NCBI GenBank assembly: GCA_002471185.1
Contig: DKPL01000032.1
Span: forward strand, 1-18,095
Direction: 5' to 3'
Length of the DNA: 18,095 nucleotides
Source: Bacteroides sp. UBA7335
Lineage (GTDB): Bacteria; Bacteroidota; Bacteroidia; Bacteroidales; Bacteroidaceae
Shown: piece after piece, positions 1 to 6,251 of the stretch
How the letters are laid out: each line of letters starts with the position of its first letter
How positions within the stretch are numbered: position 1 is the stretch's first letter
Program-made: the position numbers and the translations under genes
Notes under the pieces: model-generated
Database searches by the model: none
What the model was told of the DNA's origin: nothing
What the model saw: only the letters and a program-made list of their open reading frames with translations

Positions 1-74
1 AATTTTAATGGGACACTAGTGATCTTGTATTATGAATAAATCCTTAAGAAATAATAGTTTATTTCGCTTATACG

Positions 75-106
75 TTTGTTTTAATTCATAATTCTATATA
101 TTTTTG
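75..106 (+). promoter_or_regulatory. Bacteroides-type sigma-ABfr promoter upstream of the FkbM gene
   Basis: A TTTG at 75-78 is followed after 20 bases by TATTTTTG at 99-106, an exact match to the Bacteroides housekeeping consensus TTTG-N19-21-TAnnTTTG. Transcription should begin near 112-114, leaving a leader of about 25 bases before the ATG at 139. It is the only promoter in the window with both elements intact at the consensus spacing. It should drive the methyltransferase and, by read-through, aroK. Bases 1-74 show no gene end or terminator that I can recognise. Confidence 0.7.
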
Positions 107-138
107 AACACTTTATAATATAATATTGCGCAAAATAT

Positions 139-978
139 ATGGCGGCATCAATAATAAACGAGATAAAAAGATTTCTGTATGGCACAATTCCTTGCGTCTA
201 TACAAAGCTTTTTGATCCTAGTTCTCCAAAGCTACCCTATTATCGTTTTCAGAGAAAGTATGGATATACTCACTATCCGTATGATTTTGCATACAAATAC
301 ATAAAGACATCCATTGAGGTTAAAATTGACGAGAAGGTCGGACTATATTATGTTTTGCATCGCAATAATCGTAAGTTATACTTTCCTCGTCACTATCCAA
401 TTGATAAGATTGAGAAGAACTATAAAGCACTTCTGATTGAACAAGACAAGAAACATGCACATTGCTATGTTGACTCTTTGCAGGAGTTTAGAGGTAAAAC
501 GGTGCTTGATATTGGGTCGGCTGAGGGGTTAACCTCATTAGAAGCGATTGAATTGGCTGATTTTATTTATCTATTTGAGTGTGATTCCAATTGGATAGAA
601 GCTCTTTGTGCTACTTTTGAGCCATGGTCGCACAAAACCATGATTATTAGAAAATTTGTTAGTGAGCGCAATGATGAGTGTCACGTCACGCTAGATGATT
701 TTCTGAAAGATAAACCAAAGGATAATTTGTTTTTGAAAATTGATGTAGAAGGCGCAGAACAAAAAGTATTAGCCGGTGCTGAAAAGCTATTTGAAGAAGC
801 GAAGAATCTTGATTTTGCCATTTGTACATATCATCGTAAAGATGATAAAAGTGAAATATCTTCTTATCTGGATCGACATAAATGCAATTTCTTCCATCGC
901 GATGGCTACTTCTTTGTTAAACATAAACTACGTAGTGCAATAGTGCGAGGTAGTAGAAATAAACTTGCAAATAAGTAA
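139..978 (+). CDS. FkbM-family SAM-dependent methyltransferase
   Basis: 279 residues, cytosolic, with no signal peptide. The C-terminal half is a Rossmann-type methyltransferase: motif I VLDIGSAEG at about 122-130 (SAM binding), an acidic strand end FECD at about 146-149, and FLKIDVEGAE at about 198-207, the signature of the FkbM group. The N-terminal ~110 residues are rich in Tyr, Lys and Arg and I do not recognise them. FkbM enzymes usually O-methylate sugars or polyketides; the acceptor here cannot be read from the sequence, but a cell-surface glycan is a reasonable guess. The gene has its own promoter, and its TAA overlaps the ATG of aroK by one base (TAATG), so the two are probably translationally coupled. 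It looks more A/T-rich than the genes after it, and a methyltransferase is not a usual partner of aroK, so acquisition is possible. Confidence 0.85.
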   Translation: MAASIINEIKRFLYGTIPCVYTKLFDPSSPKLPYYRFQRKYGYTHYPYDFAYKYIKTSIEVKIDEKVGLYYVLHRNNRKLYFPRHYPIDKIEKNYKALLIEQDKKHAHCYVDSLQEFRGKTVLDIGSAEGLTSLEAIELADFIYLFECDSNWIEALCATFEPWSHKTMIIRKFVSERNDECHVTLDDFLKDKPKDNLFLKIDVEGAEQKVLAGAEKLFEEAKNLDFAICTYHRKDDKSEISSYLDRHKCNFFHRDGYFFVKHKLRSAIVRGSRNKLANK

Positions 979-1514
979 TGATTAGAATATTTCTTATCGG
1001 TTATATGGGAGCAGGAAAAACTACATTGGGTAAAATTCTTGCCAAACAACTTGGAGTGTCGTTTGTCGATTTAGATTGGTATATCGAAGAGCGTTTCCAT
1101 AAATCGGTTAGTGAGCTCTTTAAAGAAAGAGGTGAGGTTGGCTTTCGCGAGTTAGAGCGTAGCGTGCTTCATGAGGTTGCCGCTTTCGAGAATATAGTTG
1201 TATCAACCGGTGGAGGAGCCCCTTGCTTTTTTGATAATATGGAGTTTATGAATAGTCAAGGCATTACCGTGTTTTTAGATGTTCATCCCGATGTTCTTTT
1301 CAGACGTTTGCGTGTTGCTAAACAGCAGCGTCCTATTCTTCAAAATAAAACAGACGATGAGTTGAAAACCTTTATTGTTGAGGCGCTCGAAGGAAGAAAA
1401 AACTTTTATCATCGTGCTAAACTTATTTTTAATGCAGACGAACTCGATAACCGCTGGCAGATTGATAAAGCTGTTGAACGTTTGTCTACCCTCATTTCTC
1501 AATCTATTCAATAA
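978..1514 (+). CDS. aroK: Shikimate kinase
   Basis: 178 residues, normal length for the family. It phosphorylates the 3-hydroxyl of shikimate with ATP, the fifth step of the shikimate pathway, in the cytosol. Visible signatures: Walker A GYMGAGKT at 8-15; the shikimate-binding acidic pair in DLD (31-33); Arg57 in GFRELE; the glycine triplet GGG at 78-80; the LID arginine in QQRP (Arg118); and a late Arg140 in EGRKNFY. All key residues are present. The start ATG overlaps the stop of the upstream methyltransferase gene by one base, so expression probably depends partly on that gene's promoter. No terminator follows; 207 bases separate it from speA. Confidence 0.96.
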   Translation: MIRIFLIGYMGAGKTTLGKILAKQLGVSFVDLDWYIEERFHKSVSELFKERGEVGFRELERSVLHEVAAFENIVVSTGGGAPCFFDNMEFMNSQGITVFLDVHPDVLFRRLRVAKQQRPILQNKTDDELKTFIVEALEGRKNFYHRAKLIFNADELDNRWQIDKAVERLSTLISQSIQ

Positions 1515-1666
1515 ATCTTTTCTTCATTTATATCGGCTGCCTTTTTCCGTTACTATTATTCGCTCATTTGTCAACTGATATATGTATATTTATGCAGAAA
1601 CGTAATACATTTACCCCGTTTCGTTAAAAAACGTGTCTAATTAGTAGATGCGTCTTTATTTATGTC

Positions 1667-1674
1667 TATTTTTG
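1667..1674 (+). promoter_or_regulatory. Candidate -7 element for speA
   Basis: TATTTTTG matches TAnnTTTG exactly and lies 47 bases before the speA ATG, predicting a leader of about 40 bases. No clear TTTG sits 19-21 bases upstream, so the -33 box is weak or missing. The rest of the 1515-1721 gap is T-rich and holds no gene or convincing terminator. Confidence 0.45.
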
Positions 1675-1721
1675 TCCTAATTATCTCTTATTATATACAT
1701 AAAGAATACTGAAAACGAAAA

Positions 1722-3614
1722 ATGAGAAAATGGCGTATTGAAGATTCTGAAGAGCTATACAACATCACGGGTTGGGGCACTTCGTACTTTGGTATCAATG
1801 ACAAGGGTCATGTAGTTGTTACTCCACGCAAAGATGGCGCTGCTGTCGATTTGAAAGTTCTGGTCGATGAATTGCAATTGCGTGATGTATCTACTCCTGT
1901 GCTGCTGCGTTTTCCCGATATCCTCGACAATAGGATTGAGAAAACTGCATCGTGCTTCAAACAGGCCTCTGAAGAGTATGGGTACAAAGCCCAAAACTTT
2001 ATTATTTACCCCATCAAGGTAAATCAAATGCGTCCGGTAGTCGAAGAGATTATCAGTCATGGTAAGAAGTTTAATCTTGGATTGGAAGCGGGTTCTAAAC
2101 CCGAACTTCATGCTGTAATTGCCATTAATACAGATTCAGATTCGCTTATTATATGTAACGGATATAAAGACGAAAGCTACATTGAGTTGGCACTCTTGGC
2201 GCAAAAAATGGGTAAACGCATCTTCTTGGTCGTAGAAAAGCTAAACGAGCTGAAACTAATTGCTAAAATGGCGAAGCAACTTAACGTAATGCCAAATATT
2301 GGTATTCGTATCAAGCTGGCTTCATCGGGTAGCGGTAAGTGGGAAGATTCTGGAGGCGATGCTAGCAAGTTTGGTTTAACTTCGAGTGAACTTCTTGAGG
2401 CATTGGCATTTATGGAATCGAAAGGCATGAAAGATTGCTTAAAATTAATCCATTTCCATATTGGTAGTCAAGTTACTAAAATTCGCCGTATTAAGACTGC
2501 ACTTCGTGAGGCATCACAATTCTATGTGCAACTTCACTCAATGGGCTTCAATGTTGAGTTTGTCGACATTGGTGGCGGCTTAGGAGTTGACTATGATGGA
2601 ACACGTTCATCAAGTAGCGAAAGTAGTGTAAACTACTCTATTCAAGAGTATGTAAATGACTCTATTTCTACTTTGGTTGATGCCAGCGATAAAAATAATA
2701 TTCCTCACCCCAATATCATTACCGAAAGTGGGCGTGCGTTGACAGCGCATCACTCTGTATTGGTGTTTGAAGTACTCGAAACTACCACAGTGCCACAATG
2801 GGCCGATGATGAAGAGATAGGTCCGGATGCACACGAATTGGTACAAGAACTTTATGGCATTTGGGACTCTTTGAATCAGAATAAGATGTTGGAAGCTTGG
2901 CATGATGCCCAACAAATACGCGAAGAAGCCCTTGATTTATTCAGTCATGGTATTGTCGATTTAAGAACACGTGCCCAAATTGAACGTCTTTACTGGTCTA
3001 TCACTCGCGAAATCAATCAGATTGCCGGTGGATTGAAGCATGCTCCAGATGAGTTTAGAGGTTTGTCTAAGCTTTTGGCTGATAAGTACTTCTGTAACTT
3101 CTCATTGTTCCAATCGTTGCCCGACTCTTGGGCTATCGACCAGATATTCCCTATTATGCCGATACAGCGTTTGGACGAACGTCCTGACCGTTCGGCTACT
3201 TTGCAAGATATCACTTGCGACTCGGATGGTAAGATTGCCAACTTTATCTCGACTCGCAATGTGGCTCATTATATGCCTGTGCATAGTTTAAAAGGTAAAG
3301 AGCCTTACTATGTAGCCGTATTTCTAGTCGGTGCATACCAAGAAATCTTGGGCGATATGCACAATCTGTTTGGCGACACCAATGCCGTGCACGTTTCGGT
3401 GAGCGATAAAGGGTATAATATTGAGCAAATTATCGACGGAGAAACCGTAGCAGAAGTATTGGATTATGTGCAATATAATCCGAAAAAACTGGTGCGTACA
3501 TTAGAGACATGGGTAACGAAATCGGTAAAAGAAGGTAAGATTTCTCTTGAAGAGGGAAAAGAGTTTCTTTCTAACTATCGTTCGGGTCTTTATGGCTATA
3601 CCTATCTCGAATAG
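1722..3614 (+). CDS. speA: Biosynthetic arginine decarboxylase
   Basis: 630 residues, close to the usual ~630-660. This PLP- and Mg-dependent fold III enzyme converts arginine to agmatine and CO2, the entry to putrescine and spermidine synthesis in Bacteroides. The alanine-racemase-like barrel carries the PLP lysine in YPIKVNQ (Lys99), HIGSQ at 246-250, the phosphate-binding glycine loop DIGGGLGVDYDG at 282-293, and ESGRA at 335-339. The helical insertion and C-terminal beta domain follow, ending in LYGYTYLE. There is no signal peptide, so a cytosolic location is expected. It sits between aroK and argB, a typical Bacteroides order, but its own promoter and terminator suggest a single-gene unit. 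Confidence 0.96.
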   Translation: MRKWRIEDSEELYNITGWGTSYFGINDKGHVVVTPRKDGAAVDLKVLVDELQLRDVSTPVLLRFPDILDNRIEKTASCFKQASEEYGYKAQNFIIYPIKVNQMRPVVEEIISHGKKFNLGLEAGSKPELHAVIAINTDSDSLIICNGYKDESYIELALLAQKMGKRIFLVVEKLNELKLIAKMAKQLNVMPNIGIRIKLASSGSGKWEDSGGDASKFGLTSSELLEALAFMESKGMKDCLKLIHFHIGSQVTKIRRIKTALREASQFYVQLHSMGFNVEFVDIGGGLGVDYDGTRSSSSESSVNYSIQEYVNDSISTLVDASDKNNIPHPNIITESGRALTAHHSVLVFEVLETTTVPQWADDEEIGPDAHELVQELYGIWDSLNQNKMLEAWHDAQQIREEALDLFSHGIVDLRTRAQIERLYWSITREINQIAGGLKHAPDEFRGLSKLLADKYFCNFSLFQSLPDSWAIDQIFPIMPIQRLDERPDRSATLQDITCDSDGKIANFISTRNVAHYMPVHSLKGKEPYYVAVFLVGAYQEILGDMHNLFGDTNAVHVSVSDKGYNIEQIIDGETVAEVLDYVQYNPKKLVRTLETWVTKSVKEGKISLEEGKEFLSNYRSGLYGYTYLE

Positions 3615-3659
3615 TTTATCCGGTTTTACGAGCTTATTTATTAAAATCGCATAAAATAG

Positions 3660-3703
3660 AGTGATAGGTTGAACTGTCTATGTTCGGCCTGTCACTTTTT
3701 TGT
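3660..3703 (+). terminator. Rho-independent terminator of speA
   Basis: The arm AGTGATAGG (3660-3668) pairs with CCTGTCACT (3688-3696) over nine base pairs including one G-T pair, around a 19-base loop. A run of T follows directly (3696-3701). It lies 46 bases after the speA stop and before argB, so argB needs its own start signal; I see no consensus promoter in the 32 bases left. Confidence 0.75.
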
Positions 3704-3735
3704 TTTTATAAATTGTAATATTGTATTAAAGCATT

Positions 3736-4509
3736 ATGAAAGAGAAAGTTACTGTTGTAAAGGTGGGGGGCAAGATTGTAGAAGAAGAGGCCTCTTTGGC
3801 AAAGCTACTTGACGACTTCGCTACAATCGAAGGCTATAAAGTGTTGGTACATGGCGGTGGTCGCTCGGCTACCAAGATAGCTGCATTGTTGGGCATAGAG
3901 AGCCAAATGGTAAACGGACGTCGCATTACCGATAAAGAGACCTTAAAGGTTGTTACAATGGTATATGGAGGATTAGTCAACAAAAGTATTGTGGCGGGTT
4001 TGCAAGCACGCGGAGTCAATGCTTTAGGACTTACCGGTGCTGATATGGATGTGATTCGTTCGGCCAAGCGACCTGTAAAAGAGGTTGATTACGGTTATGT
4101 GGGTGATGTAAAGAAGGTAGGAGGCGATTGCTTGTCCACTCTTATTCAAGCCAATATTGTGCCCATCATGGCTCCGCTCACTCACGATGGCAATGGAAAT
4201 ATTCTCAATACCAATGCCGATACCATTGCCGGCGAAACTGCCAAAGCTTTGGCAGCCCACTTCGATGTGAAGCTGGTGTTCTGTTTTGAGAAGAATGGTG
4301 TGTTGCGCGATGAGAACGATGATGATAGCGTGATCTCGTCTATCAATCCCGAAGAATTTAAGCAATACGTTGCTTCCAACATTATACAAGGAGGAATGAT
4401 TCCTAAACTTGAGAACTCTTTTGATGCTATTTCTGCCGGTGTAGGTGAAGTTGTAATAACCTCTTCTACAGATGTTTGTGGGTTGGGTGGTACACATGTC
4501 CGAAAATAA
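3736..4509 (+). CDS. argB: Acetylglutamate kinase (N-acyl-glutamate kinase)
   Basis: 257 residues, the short form without the N-terminal helix that makes some family members arginine-sensitive. It belongs to the amino-acid kinase fold and phosphorylates the gamma-carboxylate of N-acylglutamate, step two of arginine synthesis. Signatures: KVGGK near residues 9-13, HGGG at 39-42, GRRITD at 61-66, NTNADTIAGETA at 158-169 and GGMIPKL at 219-225 with Lys224. Bacteroides fragilis is known to use succinylated rather than acetylated ornithine later in this pathway, so the real substrate here could be N-succinylglutamate; the sequence does not decide. The segment FCFEKNGVL replaces the more usual TDVxGVL. 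No terminator follows before the sigma factor gene 62 bases on. Confidence 0.94.
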   Translation: MKEKVTVVKVGGKIVEEEASLAKLLDDFATIEGYKVLVHGGGRSATKIAALLGIESQMVNGRRITDKETLKVVTMVYGGLVNKSIVAGLQARGVNALGLTGADMDVIRSAKRPVKEVDYGYVGDVKKVGGDCLSTLIQANIVPIMAPLTHDGNGNILNTNADTIAGETAKALAAHFDVKLVFCFEKNGVLRDENDDDSVISSINPEEFKQYVASNIIQGGMIPKLENSFDAISAGVGEVVITSSTDVCGLGGTHVRK

Positions 4510-4533
4510 AATAAAAAAAAGAACAAAGTCACT

Positions 4534-4558
4534 GTAACTTTCGGTTTACTTATCCGTC
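4534..4558 (+). promoter_or_regulatory. ECF-type promoter upstream of the sigma factor gene
   Basis: GTAAC (4534-4538, within GTAACTT) is separated by 16 bases from CGTC (4555-4558, followed by AA). This matches the classical ECF sigma layout of an AAC-containing -35 and a CGTC-type -10 and is unlike the TTTG/TAnnTTTG promoters elsewhere in the window. The predicted start near 4565 leaves a leader of only about 7 bases before the ATG at 4572. A factor transcribing its own operon is the simplest reading; this is inferred. Confidence 0.55.
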
Positions 4559-4571
4559 AATATTAATAGAG

Positions 4572-5081
4572 ATGCAAGAAATCAGTTTTCGCAATGATAT
4601 ATTGCCTTTGAAAGATAAACTTTTTCGGTTGGCAATGCGCATCACGCTCAACAGAGCCGAAGCTGAAGATGTTGTACAAGACGCTCTTATACGGATTTGG
4701 GATAAACGTAGCGAATGGGGTAGCTTGGCCTCTATCGAAGCCTATTCATTAGTTATTACTAAGAATCTTGCTATTGATAGAATGGATAAAAAAGATAATC
4801 AAACACAAGAACTTCCATCAGAAAGCGAACTTACTCACGATACGTCAAATCCACAAGATTTGTTGATAGAGAATGAACGTTTAAGTCTTATTCATCAATT
4901 GATGAACCGTTTACCCGATAAACAACGCTTAATTATACATTTGCGTGATATTGAGGGTAAGAATTATAAAGAGATTGCTGCTGTTTTGCACATTACAGAA
5001 GAACAAGTGAAAGTTAATCTGTTTCGTGCTCGGCAGAAAGTGAAACAATGGTATTTAGAAATAGATGGTTATGGATTATAA
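4572..5081 (+). CDS. ECF-type RNA polymerase sigma-70 factor
   Basis: 169 residues, standard for group 4 sigma factors, which carry only regions 2 and 4. Region 2 spans about 15-75: the helix with AEDVVQDALIRIWDKR (31-46) contacts core polymerase, and AYSLVITKNLAIDR (57-70) reads the -10. A variable acidic linker covers 75-105. Region 4 spans about 107-158, with LPDKQRLIIHLRDIEG and the helix-turn-helix NYKEIAAVLHITEEQVKVNLFRARQKVK that reads the -35. The next gene begins 17 bases before this stop, so the two are coupled. An ECF-like promoter precedes it. It is not followed by a FecR/SusCD set, so it is probably not a glycan-uptake sigma; an envelope-stress role is an inference. Confidence 0.92.
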   Translation: MQEISFRNDILPLKDKLFRLAMRITLNRAEAEDVVQDALIRIWDKRSEWGSLASIEAYSLVITKNLAIDRMDKKDNQTQELPSESELTHDTSNPQDLLIENERLSLIHQLMNRLPDKQRLIIHLRDIEGKNYKEIAAVLHITEEQVKVNLFRARQKVKQWYLEIDGYGL

Positions 5082-5580
5082 GCAAATAGAGCAATTGCTG
5101 GAGCGCTATTGGCAATGTGAAACAACTCTTGAAGAGGAACAAACTCTTCGATTGTTTTTCGTAAACCAGGAGATTCCCCAACATCTGCTTCGTTATAAAG
5201 AGTTGTTTGTTTATCAAGATACTCAACGTGAAATCGGTCTTGACGAAGCTTTTGATAAACGTATGCTTGCAATTGTAGAACCTACGGTGGTAAAGGCTAA
5301 ACGATTGACCATAATGGCGCGTTTTGCTCCTTTATTTAAAGCTGCTGCGGTTGTTGTATTTGTAGTGATGGTAGGCAATGTTATTCAACATTCGCTCTTA
5401 TCCGATCGTACTACCGAATATAACTATGATAATTATGTAGATACTTATGATAATTCTGAAGCAGCCTATCAGAAAGTATCTTCAGCATTGATGATTATTT
5501 CTGAGGGCCTTAACAAATCGAAAGATCTGCAACTTGTAGATAGCTTGAGATTGAACGAGATGGAGGGAATAACCGAATGA
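5065..5580 (+). CDS. Putative anti-sigma factor (single-pass inner-membrane protein)
   Basis: 171 residues from the first ATG. A second ATG at 5071 gives MDYKQIEQLL and may be the true start; both lie inside the sigma gene. Residues 1-85 are polar, charged and probably helical (KQIEQLLERYWQCETTLEEEQ), suited to a cytosolic sigma-binding domain. One hydrophobic stretch at about 88-108 (PLFKAAAVVVFVVMVGNVI) should cross the membrane, leaving about 60 residues outside, including a Tyr/Asp-rich stretch (YNYDNYVDTYDN). No HxxxCxxC zinc motif of the classical ZAS anti-sigmas is visible. The role rests on position, overlap with the sigma gene and topology, not on a recognised domain. Its stop overlaps the next start in ATGA. 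Confidence 0.7.
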   Translation: MVMDYKQIEQLLERYWQCETTLEEEQTLRLFFVNQEIPQHLLRYKELFVYQDTQREIGLDEAFDKRMLAIVEPTVVKAKRLTIMARFAPLFKAAAVVVFVVMVGNVIQHSLLSDRTTEYNYDNYVDTYDNSEAAYQKVSSALMIISEGLNKSKDLQLVDSLRLNEMEGITE

Positions 5581-6065
5581 TGAGAGTGCTTTTATTGATT
5601 GGGATATTTTCTGTTTTATCATCAGTCTCAATGGCACAAGATTTTGCTTCTCGTTTTCGTAATAACAACGAAAATGACTCTGTTTTGACTTGTGTTACTA
5701 TCAGTCCGAAGATGATGCAAGAGATTCTGAATAATGAATCGGACAAGGATGATGATATATTAGAGATAATCTCGGAGTTGAAGAGTATGCAGATGTGTAC
5801 TTCGCCAATAAATGGTCAACATTATTACGATAGAGCATTGGAGGTGATTGAAAGAAACTCAAAGTTGTTTGAACCTTTTCTTTCCTTCAACGATACTTCG
5901 GGAAATTTCCAGATTGTAGTACGCAAAAAGCGTGATACAATTATTGAATTAGTGATGTTGATACATCAAAACGATGGTTTTGCTTTAATTAATTTTACCG
6001 GTAAGATGAATGCAAAGTTTATTTCTAAATTGGCTGAGTCGGTAAGAAGAGAGAAAACCTCTTAA
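5577..6065 (+). CDS. Secreted DUF4252 family protein
   Basis: 162 residues. Residues 1-21 form a clear signal peptide with a cleavage site after SMA, predicting export to the periplasm or surface; there is no lipobox. The mature part matches the pattern of DUF4252 proteins of Bacteroidetes: an early FASRF, a short acidic linker, a mid-region I(I/L)xxLKSMQM, and an end ELVMLIHQNDGFALINFTGKMNAKFISKLAE. The ATG at 5577 overlaps the previous stop by four bases; a second ATG follows at 5580. Biochemical function is unknown. As the last member of a sigma/membrane/exported trio it may be an effector or sensor of that unit, which is inference. Confidence 0.85.
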   Translation: MMRVLLLIGIFSVLSSVSMAQDFASRFRNNNENDSVLTCVTISPKMMQEILNNESDKDDDILEIISELKSMQMCTSPINGQHYYDRALEVIERNSKLFEPFLSFNDTSGNFQIVVRKKRDTIIELVMLIHQNDGFALINFTGKMNAKFISKLAESVRREKTS

Positions 6066-6178
6066 TGTAAAAAATTTCATTTGCTTTAAAACATATACAA
6101 TAGTTAGTGTGCTTATTAAAACATCTTGAGACGTTGAAGTTTCAATTCTCTCAAAACCATAAACTAACTAAATAGATC

Positions 6179-6206
6179 GGCTACTGCGTGAGCAGTAGCC
6201 TTTTTT
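6179..6206 (+). terminator. Strong rho-independent terminator of the sigma factor operon
   Basis: GGCTACTGC (6179-6187) pairs perfectly with GCAGTAGCC (6192-6200) around the tetraloop GTGA, followed by six T. It lies 113 bases after the DUF4252 stop, so the operon has a long 3' tail with no gene in it. The hairpin faces the convergent CotH gene ending at 6252 but has its T run only on the + side. Confidence 0.92.
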
Positions 6207-6251
6207 ATTGTATATCCGCAGCATTAAATGTTCCGTTTATTGCTCTTATTC

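Noticed and set aside
1622..1633. Small hairpin CGTT-AAAA-AACG upstream of speA as a riboswitch or attenuator
   Set aside because: A four-pair stem is too short to mean much, and no larger conserved structure is visible in the leader.
4024..4497. 157-residue minus-strand frame inside argB
   Set aside because: Antisense shadow of a full-length, motif-complete argB; no family features.
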